NCBI GenBank assembly: GCA_002685435.1
Contig: NYXD01000106.1
Coordinates: forward strand, 5,526-15,506
Source of the DNA: Cryomorphaceae bacterium
GTDB lineage: Bacteria > Bacteroidota > Bacteroidia > Flavobacteriales > Schleiferiaceae
Length of the DNA: 9,981 nt
Direction: 5' to 3'
Position numbers and translations under genes: made by a program. How positions within the stretch are numbered: position 1 is the first letter of the stretch; each line of letters begins with the position of its first letter. The notes beneath the pieces are model-generated. The model was given only the letters and a program-made list of their open reading frames with translations. It searched no databases and was not told the DNA's origin. This document shows, in pieces, positions 1-6,452 of this stretch.

Positions 1-173
1 TTTGCATCCGGCGTGCTTGCGACACCCACATCGCCCATGGCACCGGCCCTAGAATCCGGGCTCACTAATAAAATGGGAACAGCGGTAGTTACCACATTGT
101 ATTTCAAGTCGTTCTGTGCTGAAACCTTAACGGTTGTAGCGAGAATAAGCAGTGCTAAACTGAGTTTTTTCAT
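1..173 (-). CDS. porV: Type IX secretion system outer-membrane protein PorV (LptO), N-terminal part only
   Basis: Only the first 57 codons are in the window; the gene runs off the left edge. Reading from the ATG at 171-173 gives a signal peptide (MKKLSLALLILATTVKVSAQ, residues 1-20) ending in a Ser-Ala-Gln type cleavage site. The mature start contains the run SPDSRAGAMGDVGVAST (about residues 38-54), which matches the conserved N-terminal PorV signature (P-D-A/S-R-G/A-G-x-M-G-D-V-G). PorV is a 14-stranded outer-membrane barrel that takes T9SS substrates from the SprA/Sov translocon and delivers them to the attachment complex. The gene starts 26 bases after the porU stop on the same strand, so the two are probably cotranscribed; PorU and PorV act together. 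The short visible length is the main limit. The start is firm because it gives a correct signal peptide. Confidence 0.9.
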   Translation of the reverse strand, partial: MKKLSLALLILATTVKVSAQNDLKYNVVTTAVPILLVSPDSRAGAMGDVGVASTPDA

Positions 174-199
174 GTGTAATAGCTTCTTGCAGCGCAAGT

Positions 200-3100
200 T
201 TAACGTATATATATGAGCTTTTCTTGTATTGTGGCCGATTTTCCATCAATTAATCGCGTCCATTCCACTCGCACGGAATAAAATCCGGCCCCAGGAGTTT
301 TACCCGGTTGTTCTGACATGGTAAAGGTAGGCAACTGCGTTTTAGTATCGTTTAGACGCAAGTTTTGTGCACGCTGCCAAACCAATTGGCCCTGATTGTT
401 TGTAACGGAAACTTTTAACTCACCCTCTTCGCCCCGCTCTTGATGGGTCAATTGGAACTTAACCTGATCCGTAAAAGGGTTAGGGAAAGCCAGTAATTGG
501 TCTAAAATAGGAGTGCTGGGTTCCACAACAACAAACGCGATACTGTCGTAACCCCATTGATTCAAAACATCCCAAGCGCGCAGTGACAAGGTATGCTCGC
601 CTAGTGTAAGGTTGTTAAAAGGATAACGTAAAGATCCGCGTGTAAAATCATCTAAATCCGATTCATAATACGCATTCACATTGATTGCCACCCCATCTAA
701 TATCAATGTCATGTTGTGACCTATTCCTAATCCCACAGCGTTGATTCCACTTTCATCGGATAGTAAACCAAGCCCTATGGCATCCGATTCAACAGTATTG
801 CCAGTAGAGAAAGTAGTATCATTCATGAACAACTGGACCTCTGGGCCTTCCGTATCCGTGATAAGACCATCGAAAATTCCACCCATTAATTGTTCGTTTG
901 AAGCCCCCCAAGCGTCCGTCTCAAAATCTGTAGCATAAGCGCTGATTTTGGGTGGGCCGTAACTCAGGTTGATGTCCAAAGGAACTCTAAAGGCCACGGT
1001 ATACTTCCCGTTCACCACACTCGCTTGGCCATTAAAAACGGTATTGTTCTGCGTGGTAAAATTAAAAGGCGTTCCACTCTGATCGTTCACTTTAGTTTGT
1101 TGCATTTGTGGCTTATCGAATACGGTCACCCATGCTTTTCCGTTGAAATTGTTCAATAGCGCTCCGCTCTGTACATCTCGCACACTGCCTTGAATTTGCA
1201 CCCACGAAAGGGCCTTCAAAGTATCTTGAAAATCTGACCATGCCATACCGTTGAGGGTATCGAAAATCATTTGATGTTTTGGACGTGCTAGCGGCAATGC
1301 AGCATCACCGATGAGTGAAAACTTTATTTTATCCCCACTATTATTATTGTTTTTCGTTTCTCGGAGAACATCGCCTAATCTAGGGTTATCCAATTGCATC
1401 ATTTCCTCATTCAAAAGGGCATTTAATGCATACGTACTATTGGTTGCAAAAACACTCCGCGTTGTCGAAAACAACCCAATGGCTCCACCGCTTGGATTCA
1501 GGAACAATTGCTCACCAGCACTGATGCGCAACGGGTCATCGAATCGCGTGAATTCACAAGTAATAGTAGTAACGACCGGCTGCTTCGAGGTATTATTCCA
1601 TCCGTTAATGTCTTCCAATTGTAAAATACGTTCAGTAGTCCATCCAACCTCTCCACCATGGCCAACAAATGAAACTGCTAGAGCGCCCTGCTCTACCTCG
1701 TCGAATAAGGCTTCACGAGCTTCGGGATAACGCTGAGAACCAGGCTTAGTATCCTGTAGGTAGGCATCGGAGTAGATTTTAATTTGGTTCAACTCTGCTC
1801 TAGTAGTATCCAAAGTTTTTGCTAATCGGTCTTGATAAACAGCAAATTCCTTTTCCCAAGGTTCATCTGCATCATCCACCACAAAAATACCACGGGCACG
1901 CCAAGGTCCGAAACGGTCCGCACCTTGCATGTAATTTGCAATTTTCGCAACTGCCTCTTCTGCCTCACTTACCGTTCGTACTGGAATTCTACCAATACCG
2001 ATATCTAGATCGTCCAAAAACCAATTCACACTCTCCCCGGAATCCAAATACCCGTAAAAGTCATCCGTGATGTAGGAAGTGATCAGTGAGAAACTAGCAT
2101 TGGTGTGGTAGGTGGGCACCAAATTTGATTTTGCACCTGGCAGTATGCCCTTGTAGTCATAGGATGCATCGCCGAATAATGTGAGATATTTAAGTGAATT
2201 GTAATCAGCATATGCCTTTACAAGGAATTTTCTAATGGCACCAATATCGGGGTTTCCCGTATTCATTACATCATATATGTAGTCAAGCGAGACCACTTCA
2301 GAAGTAACGCCTGATGCGCGTTCCAGTTCCGCAAGATCGTTAGCGGCATCTAGCAAAGAATCGGTAGTAATAACGATACTTTCAATTCCATTTAAATCTG
2401 AATAAGTCGCGGTCTGAATATCGTTGAGGTTTACATTCTCATCTACAATAAAGGCAAGGGGCTCATCACAATCGCCTATCTTGTATGTACGAGGTTGGTC
2501 TTCATGCGAATACCACCTATGTCTAGTTTGATCTGGACCCAATGAAGTTACAACAGCTGGTTCAATCAGTGTCGAAATTTGCTTGTTTTCAATACCGAAA
2601 ATCCTTAAACAACTACTCCCTTCGACTTCGAAATGGGAGTAATTACCTGCACCTCTAGGATGATTAACCATGAATTGGTTGGGATACACCTCTTCTTCCG
2701 ACGTTTCCCAATCCACTATCATTTCATCCAGCCACATAGCTGCTGCATTGTCGCCTACTTTATCATAGGTAATGGTAAGCGTTGTACTTTGATCGGCAGT
2801 GAAATCCACTGTGAGTAGCTTTTCTTGGACATAATTACTCACCGAACCTGTTTGAACAGCTGGAAAGGCTACAGTTTCGCTTTGTGAACCATACTGCACA
2901 GTCAGTTTCGTGTTACTCGTGCTCGAGCGCGCGACCGCTTTAATTCGCACTTTTATGTTACTTCCTGGCAGCGGACGATTGGCACTGGAAGTACTCAATG
3001 TAGTTCGACCACTAAAATCATAAACTCGCGTTGTAGTGAAATCGAATAATTCACCCATCCATTTACGCCCAGTTCCAACTAAATTATACATGGCTGTATC

Positions 3101-3649
3101 GTAGACCCATGTCGCTTTTGCATTCAATGCTCGGCTACTGTCTTGCTTCGCAAGTGCTTCTAGAGGAATGCCCTGGTATGCCGTATTTCCTCCACTAACT
3201 AAAAAATATTTTCGATCGCTAAACGGGTTAGGCACGTAGGATGAGCTACCTAGAATAGGATCATAGCTAATGTTGTAATTCGGCGGTATGTAGAACCAGA
3301 ATTCTGTATCATCATCGATAATAGAGTCGGAATCAAAGACGTGATAAGGGATAGAAAAATCGTTGTTCATAGGCTCACTCGCGCTATTTTGAGGCGAGAG
3401 GTTACCTTCAAGGCGACAACGAATTTCAAGCGATTGGTTACTAGACTCTTCGGTGAGAATGCCCAAATCTAAAATTTCGCTACCACTGAGCATGTACAAT
3501 CCAAAAGACTCTTCTCCCCAAGTTTGCGGGGCGGAAATTCGGTGTTTCATCGTTTTAAAACGAACATAAGTACCCGCATCAAAAGACATCTGGCCCGCGA
3601 CTAAAACAGGGTACAATATGATACCAAAAAGTGCTATGATTTTTTTCAC
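200..3649 (-). CDS. porU: Type IX secretion system sortase PorU (peptidase family C25)
   Basis: This 1149-residue protein is the T9SS sortase: at the cell surface it cleaves the C-terminal signal domain of secreted substrates and links them to the outer membrane. A signal peptide occupies residues 1-20 (KK start, hydrophobic core, ending AGQ). A long beta-rich N-terminal region follows. The gingipain-like C25 domain spans about 421-790 and includes LTLFGDASYDYKG (489-501), the catalytic His in FVGHGGEVGW (His664) and the catalytic Cys in TTITCEFTRFDDP (Cys698). Beta-sandwich-like sequence follows, then a CTD-like tail from about 1050 with FPNPFTDQVKFQL. PorU homologues are known to keep such a tail and use it to bind PorV. 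The start codon is GTG (reverse of CAC at 3647-3649); it is preferred because the only nearby ATG (residue 21) would remove the signal peptide. The gene leads the probable porU-porV operon. Length is normal for the family. Confidence 0.96.
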   Translation of the reverse strand: MKKIIALFGIILYPVLVAGQMSFDAGTYVRFKTMKHRISAPQTWGEESFGLYMLSGSEILDLGILTEESSNQSLEIRCRLEGNLSPQNSASEPMNNDFSIPYHVFDSDSIIDDDTEFWFYIPPNYNISYDPILGSSSYVPNPFSDRKYFLVSGGNTAYQGIPLEALAKQDSSRALNAKATWVYDTAMYNLVGTGRKWMGELFDFTTTRVYDFSGRTTLSTSSANRPLPGSNIKVRIKAVARSSTSNTKLTVQYGSQSETVAFPAVQTGSVSNYVQEKLLTVDFTADQSTTLTITYDKVGDNAAAMWLDEMIVDWETSEEEVYPNQFMVNHPRGAGNYSHFEVEGSSCLRIFGIENKQISTLIEPAVVTSLGPDQTRHRWYSHEDQPRTYKIGDCDEPLAFIVDENVNLNDIQTATYSDLNGIESIVITTDSLLDAANDLAELERASGVTSEVVSLDYIYDVMNTGNPDIGAIRKFLVKAYADYNSLKYLTLFGDASYDYKGILPGAKSNLVPTYHTNASFSLITSYITDDFYGYLDSGESVNWFLDDLDIGIGRIPVRTVSEAEEAVAKIANYMQGADRFGPWRARGIFVVDDADEPWEKEFAVYQDRLAKTLDTTRAELNQIKIYSDAYLQDTKPGSQRYPEAREALFDEVEQGALAVSFVGHGGEVGWTTERILQLEDINGWNNTSKQPVVTTITCEFTRFDDPLRISAGEQLFLNPSGGAIGLFSTTRSVFATNSTYALNALLNEEMMQLDNPRLGDVLRETKNNNNSGDKIKFSLIGDAALPLARPKHQMIFDTLNGMAWSDFQDTLKALSWVQIQGSVRDVQSGALLNNFNGKAWVTVFDKPQMQQTKVNDQSGTPFNFTTQNNTVFNGQASVVNGKYTVAFRVPLDINLSYGPPKISAYATDFETDAWGASNEQLMGGIFDGLITDTEGPEVQLFMNDTTFSTGNTVESDAIGLGLLSDESGINAVGLGIGHNMTLILDGVAINVNAYYESDLDDFTRGSLRYPFNNLTLGEHTLSLRAWDVLNQWGYDSIAFVVVEPSTPILDQLLAFPNPFTDQVKFQLTHQERGEEGELKVSVTNNQGQLVWQRAQNLRLNDTKTQLPTFTMSEQPGKTPGAGFYSVRVEWTRLIDGKSATIQEKLIYIR

Positions 3650-3654
3650 TCCGA

Positions 3655-3662
3655 CAAATCTA
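3655..3662 (-). promoter_or_regulatory. Candidate Bacteroidota -7 box for porU
   Basis: On the minus strand this reads TAGATTTG, a full match to the Bacteroidota sigma-ABfr -7 consensus TAnnTTTG. A TTTG lies upstream at 3678-3681, but the 15-base spacing is shorter than usual. The box ends only 5 bases before the GTG start, so a transcript from it would be almost leaderless. It may be a chance match. Confidence 0.3.
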
Positions 3663-3713
3663 ATGTGTAAAAGATAACAAATGGCCTAAAAAAAGCGTTT
3701 AAAGAGGAACGTC

Positions 3714-3743
3714 AAGCAAGTGCAAAACGTACTTTTTTTGCTT
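3714..3743. repeat. Imperfect inverted repeat in the porU/porP spacer
   Basis: AAGCAAGT (3714-3721) is mirrored by ACTT...TTGCTT (3731-3743). The outer 6 bases (AAGCAA/TTGCTT) and inner 4 (AAGT/ACTT) pair, with a short run of extra T residues in the right arm. It lies just upstream of or overlapping the candidate porP -7 box, so it could be an operator or a stem-loop. Low-complexity A/T content makes coincidence a real possibility. Confidence 0.3.
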
Positions 3744-3750
3744 ATACTTG
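3743..3750 (+). promoter_or_regulatory. Candidate -7 box for the porP/sprF-gldJ unit
   Basis: TATACTTG matches TAnnTTTG at all but one fixed position and would give a leader of roughly 20 bases before the ATG at 3775. No clear TTG -33 element is seen 17-23 bases upstream, so support is weak. Confidence 0.28.
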
Positions 3751-3774
3751 TTCCTTGAAAACATAGGTTAATCC

Positions 3775-4761
3775 ATGAACGCAGTAAAAACGCGCATACT
3801 AACATTGGCTACAGGCTTGATTTTTAGCACTTTGAGCTTTGCTCAAGATGCTCATTTCAGCCAGTATTATGCCAATCCTATCTATCTAAATCCAGCATTT
3901 GCAGGTCTAGAAAGATGTCCTACAGTACACAGTAACTACAGAAATCAGTATCCTGAACTCGGAGTCTACCAGTCTTACTCTGCCTCTTACGACCAATATG
4001 TCGATAAATTAAATGGTGGTGTTGCCATCATGGCACTGAAAGATGATGCCGGAAATGGTGCATTAAATCTTACTGAGGTAAGCGGGGTTTACAGCTATCA
4101 CCTAGAAGTAAATCGCAACTTCACTCTGCTTAGTGGTTTTCAAGCCACCTTCCGTCAACGGACGTTGGATTGGAATCAATTTACCTTCCCCGATATGATT
4201 GATCCTTTTTATGGATTTGTCTTACCAACGAACGAAGTAGCTCCAGGCAACAACTACAACAATCACCTTGACCTTAGTTTTGGTATGCTCGGATTTACAG
4301 AACGCTGGTACATAGGAGTTGTAGGTCATCACCTCACCGAGCCAAACGAAGCTTTTTTAAGTCAAAGTCGTCTTCCTTTAAAATTGACCGCACACGCCGG
4401 TGCAAATATTCCATTGGGTAGAAAACGTTTACACAATAGTCTTCAGTCGTACATCGTTCCTAATGTGGTGTATCAACAACAAGGTGCTGCTTCACAACTC
4501 ACTGCAGGTGTTAGTTTTGCCCGTGGACCGTTGGCGGGTGGTTTAGCCCTTCGTCAAGGAAGCTTCAATCCAGATGCTGTGATCTTCATTTTGGGGATTA
4601 CGCCTCCTGATTTGCCATGGACTTTCGGTTACAGCTATGACTATACCATAAGTGACTTAACCAACACCCTGGGTGGCGCACACGAAGTAAGTATGGGGTA
4701 TAAATTCCCTTGCCGTTCGCGCCGCAGCAAACTCAAAGCACTCAAGTGCCCTAAATTCTAA
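3775..4761 (+). CDS. PorP/SprF family type IX secretion system outer-membrane protein
   Basis: The 328-residue product has a signal peptide (residues 1-24, ending LSFAQ). The family signature follows directly: AHFSQYYANPIYLNPAFAG (26-44). The rest alternates short hydrophobic and polar strands, as in an outer-membrane beta-barrel, and includes the C-terminal family region GYSYDYTISDL...GGAHEVSMGYKF (285-311). It ends in a basic stretch closing with CPKF; cysteines are at 48, 313 and 325. Family members include P. gingivalis PorP, a core T9SS protein that associates with the PorK/N ring, and F. johnsoniae SprF, needed for secretion of the adhesin SprB. I cannot tell which role applies, so no symbol is given. 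gldJ follows after 23 bases on the same strand and is probably cotranscribed. There is no SprB-like adhesin next to it, which argues against a simple adhesin-partner role. The family call is firm; the exact partner is unknown. Confidence 0.93.
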   Translation: MNAVKTRILTLATGLIFSTLSFAQDAHFSQYYANPIYLNPAFAGLERCPTVHSNYRNQYPELGVYQSYSASYDQYVDKLNGGVAIMALKDDAGNGALNLTEVSGVYSYHLEVNRNFTLLSGFQATFRQRTLDWNQFTFPDMIDPFYGFVLPTNEVAPGNNYNNHLDLSFGMLGFTERWYIGVVGHHLTEPNEAFLSQSRLPLKLTAHAGANIPLGRKRLHNSLQSYIVPNVVYQQQGAASQLTAGVSFARGPLAGGLALRQGSFNPDAVIFILGITPPDLPWTFGYSYDYTISDLTNTLGGAHEVSMGYKFPCRSRRSKLKALKCPKF

Positions 4762-4784
4762 GAAGCCTAACAACTGTTTATCAT

Positions 4785-6365
4785 ATGAATAAGTTTATCC
4801 AGTTTTCAATTGCCACTATCTCAGCTGCGCTTCTCGCCAGTTGTGCGGGTCCTGAATCTAATTCTACGGGCTGGGCAATCAATAACAAAAACAACGGTGG
4901 ATTTCAAGCGAATCTAAAGTATCAAGGACAAGAAACAGGACCAGGTCTTGTATTCGTTGAAGGTGGTACGTTTATGATGGGTCAAGTCGAAGAAGACTTT
5001 ATCAAGGATTGGAACAATGTTCCACGTCGCGTAACTGTGAGTTCATTCTACATGGACGAAAATGAGGTTACCAATCTCGATTACCGCGAATACCTCTACT
5101 GGTTGCGTCGTGTTTACGATTACGACTACTACCCAGAAATTTACCGTTCTGCCCTTCCAGATACATTGGTATGGAGAGATAAATTAGCATACAACGATAA
5201 TTTCGTAGAAAACTACCTTCGTCACCCTGCATACAATTACTACCCTGTGGTAGGTGTAAATTGGTTGCAAGCCCAGCGCTATTGTTCATGGAGAACAGAT
5301 CGTGTCAACGAAGCGATCTTAATCCAGGAAGGTATTCTTAGAGAATTACCGGAACAAATGGATGCGGACCACTTCAATACTGAAGTATACCTCTACAAGC
5401 AGGAGTATGTGGCTCAGAACAAAAAAGGTCTGAAAGATCTTAACCCTAACTCTGCTTTCGGAAAAGAAGGTCGTCCAGCACGTATTGAAGACGGGATCGT
5501 TCTTCCAAAGTATCGTCTCCCGACCGAAGCAGAATGGGAGTATGCCGCATATGCAGATGGAGGTAAGCGTATCTACAACCGTGTAGCTGACAAAAACAAA
5601 TACACTTGGAATGGTAGCGCAACGCGTAACCCAGAGAAACAAGACCGTGGTGATATCCTCGCCAACTATAAAAGGGGTCGTGGAGATAATATGGGTACAT
5701 CAGGCTGGTTGAATGACCAAGCAGACGTCACCATGCAGGTTCGTTTCTACCCTCCAAACGACTTTGGTCTTTATGATATGGCTGGTAATGTTGCCGAATG
5801 GGTTTTAGACATCTACCGCCCTGTGAGCTCTTATGACGTAACTGATTTCCGTGCCTTCCGTGGTAATGAATTCAAAACGTACGATAAAAACTACCAAGAC
5901 ATTGGGTCTTTAGAGGTTTTACAAGATCCGCAAAAAGAAGTTCGTAACGGTGACACTGTTATCGTTCGTCTACCGGGACAACTTCCCGTGCGTTCAGTTA
6001 CTGTAGAAGAAAATGTAAAACGTCGTAACTACCAAAAAGGAGATTACCGCGATTACGTCGATGGTGATAATGAAAGTTCAATGAACTATGAAAACCCTGT
6101 TGAAGAGGGTGAAGCGGCCATGTACGATTATGGCAATAAAACGCTCATTGGCAACACTACTCGCGTTTACAAAGGCGGTAGCTGGAAAGACCGTGCATAC
6201 TGGTTAAGCCCAGGTACGCGTCGTTACCTTGAAGAAGACCAGAGTACGGATTACATCGGTTTCCGTTGTGCTATGGATCGCGTTGGTTTCCAAAACGAAA
6301 GTAGTGGCAGAACAAAACGCCCGGCAAAAGTAAAACGTCATAACTTCAAACGTTACAAAATGTAA
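4785..6365 (+). CDS. gldJ: Gliding motility / type IX secretion lipoprotein GldJ (SUMF1-like fold)
   Basis: This 526-residue protein has a lipoprotein signal peptide with lipobox LASC (lipidated Cys20), so it should sit in the outer membrane. The body has formylglycine-generating-enzyme (SUMF1) motifs in order: FVEGGTFMMG (57-66), NWLQAQRYCSW (159-169), RLPTEAEWEYAA (244-255), DMAGNVAEWV (331-340), KGGSW (463-467) and GFRC (492-495). GldJ and GldK share this fold but no enzymatic activity is known for them. In F. johnsoniae GldJ is needed for gliding and for a stable T9SS, in part by stabilising GldK, and its extreme C terminus matters for motility. Here the last 20 residues form a basic tail. 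The neighbourhood (porU, porV, and murF downstream) favours GldJ over GldK, which normally sits with gldLMN. Arginine codons are strongly biased (28 CGT, 8 CGC, 5 AGA/AGG, no CGA or CGG), suggesting high expression. A terminator follows the stop. Confidence 0.92.
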   Translation: MNKFIQFSIATISAALLASCAGPESNSTGWAINNKNNGGFQANLKYQGQETGPGLVFVEGGTFMMGQVEEDFIKDWNNVPRRVTVSSFYMDENEVTNLDYREYLYWLRRVYDYDYYPEIYRSALPDTLVWRDKLAYNDNFVENYLRHPAYNYYPVVGVNWLQAQRYCSWRTDRVNEAILIQEGILRELPEQMDADHFNTEVYLYKQEYVAQNKKGLKDLNPNSAFGKEGRPARIEDGIVLPKYRLPTEAEWEYAAYADGGKRIYNRVADKNKYTWNGSATRNPEKQDRGDILANYKRGRGDNMGTSGWLNDQADVTMQVRFYPPNDFGLYDMAGNVAEWVLDIYRPVSSYDVTDFRAFRGNEFKTYDKNYQDIGSLEVLQDPQKEVRNGDTVIVRLPGQLPVRSVTVEENVKRRNYQKGDYRDYVDGDNESSMNYENPVEEGEAAMYDYGNKTLIGNTTRVYKGGSWKDRAYWLSPGTRRYLEEDQSTDYIGFRCAMDRVGFQNESSGRTKRPAKVKRHNFKRYKM

Positions 6366-6387
6366 TTTGGATTACGTTAAGAATTTT

Positions 6388-6416
6388 AAAGCCCCACCTT
6401 CGAGTGGGGCTTTTTT
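6388..6416 (+). terminator. Intrinsic terminator of the porP/sprF-gldJ unit
   Basis: GCCCCAC (6391-6397) pairs perfectly with GTGGGGC (6404-6410) around a 6-base loop containing TTCG, flanked by AAA on the left and six T residues on the right (6411-6416). It begins 22 bases after the gldJ stop. The A/T flanks add pairs to the stem. It separates gldJ from murF, which then needs its own promoter. Confidence 0.9.
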
Positions 6417-6422
6417 GTACCC

Positions 6423-6430
6423 TAACTTTC
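6423..6430 (+). promoter_or_regulatory. Weak candidate -7 box for murF
   Basis: TAACTTTC matches TAnnTTTG at all but the last base and lies 22 bases before the murF ATG, directly after the terminator. No TTG is found at normal -33 spacing, where the terminator stem lies. The case rests mainly on murF needing a promoter here if the terminator is efficient. Confidence 0.25.
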
Positions 6431-6452
6431 CGTAACAGAACAACCTTATACT

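Larger units (their letters stand above)
3650..3774. promoter_or_regulatory. Divergent intergenic region between porU and the porP/sprF-family gene
   Basis: These 125 bases must hold the promoters of both T9SS transcription units, because the two genes point away from each other. The stretch is AT-rich, with A and T runs at about 3687-3694 and 3733-3739. It contains -7-like boxes on each strand and an imperfect inverted repeat, listed separately. I see no coding sequence, no RNA gene and no clear riboswitch. The arrangement would allow joint control of porU-porV and porP-gldJ; that is inference from layout. Confidence 0.6.

Noticed and set aside
186..198. Small hairpin CTTGC-AGC-GCAAG between porU and porV
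   Set aside because: A 5-base stem with no T run is too weak for a terminator, and porU-porV are expected to be cotranscribed.
1311..1730. 139-codon open frame on the plus strand inside porU
   Set aside because: It is the mirror of the well-conserved catalytic and downstream part of PorU; its product has no recognisable motif and is best explained as a shadow.
5346..5700. Two overlapping minus-strand open frames inside gldJ
   Set aside because: They lie opposite conserved SUMF1 motifs, show no start context or domain, and overlap each other, as expected of chance frames.
4785..6365. A functional formylglycine-generating enzyme or sulfatase activator instead of GldJ
   Set aside because: The lipobox, large inserts and T9SS neighbours fit GldJ; no sulfatase gene is nearby.
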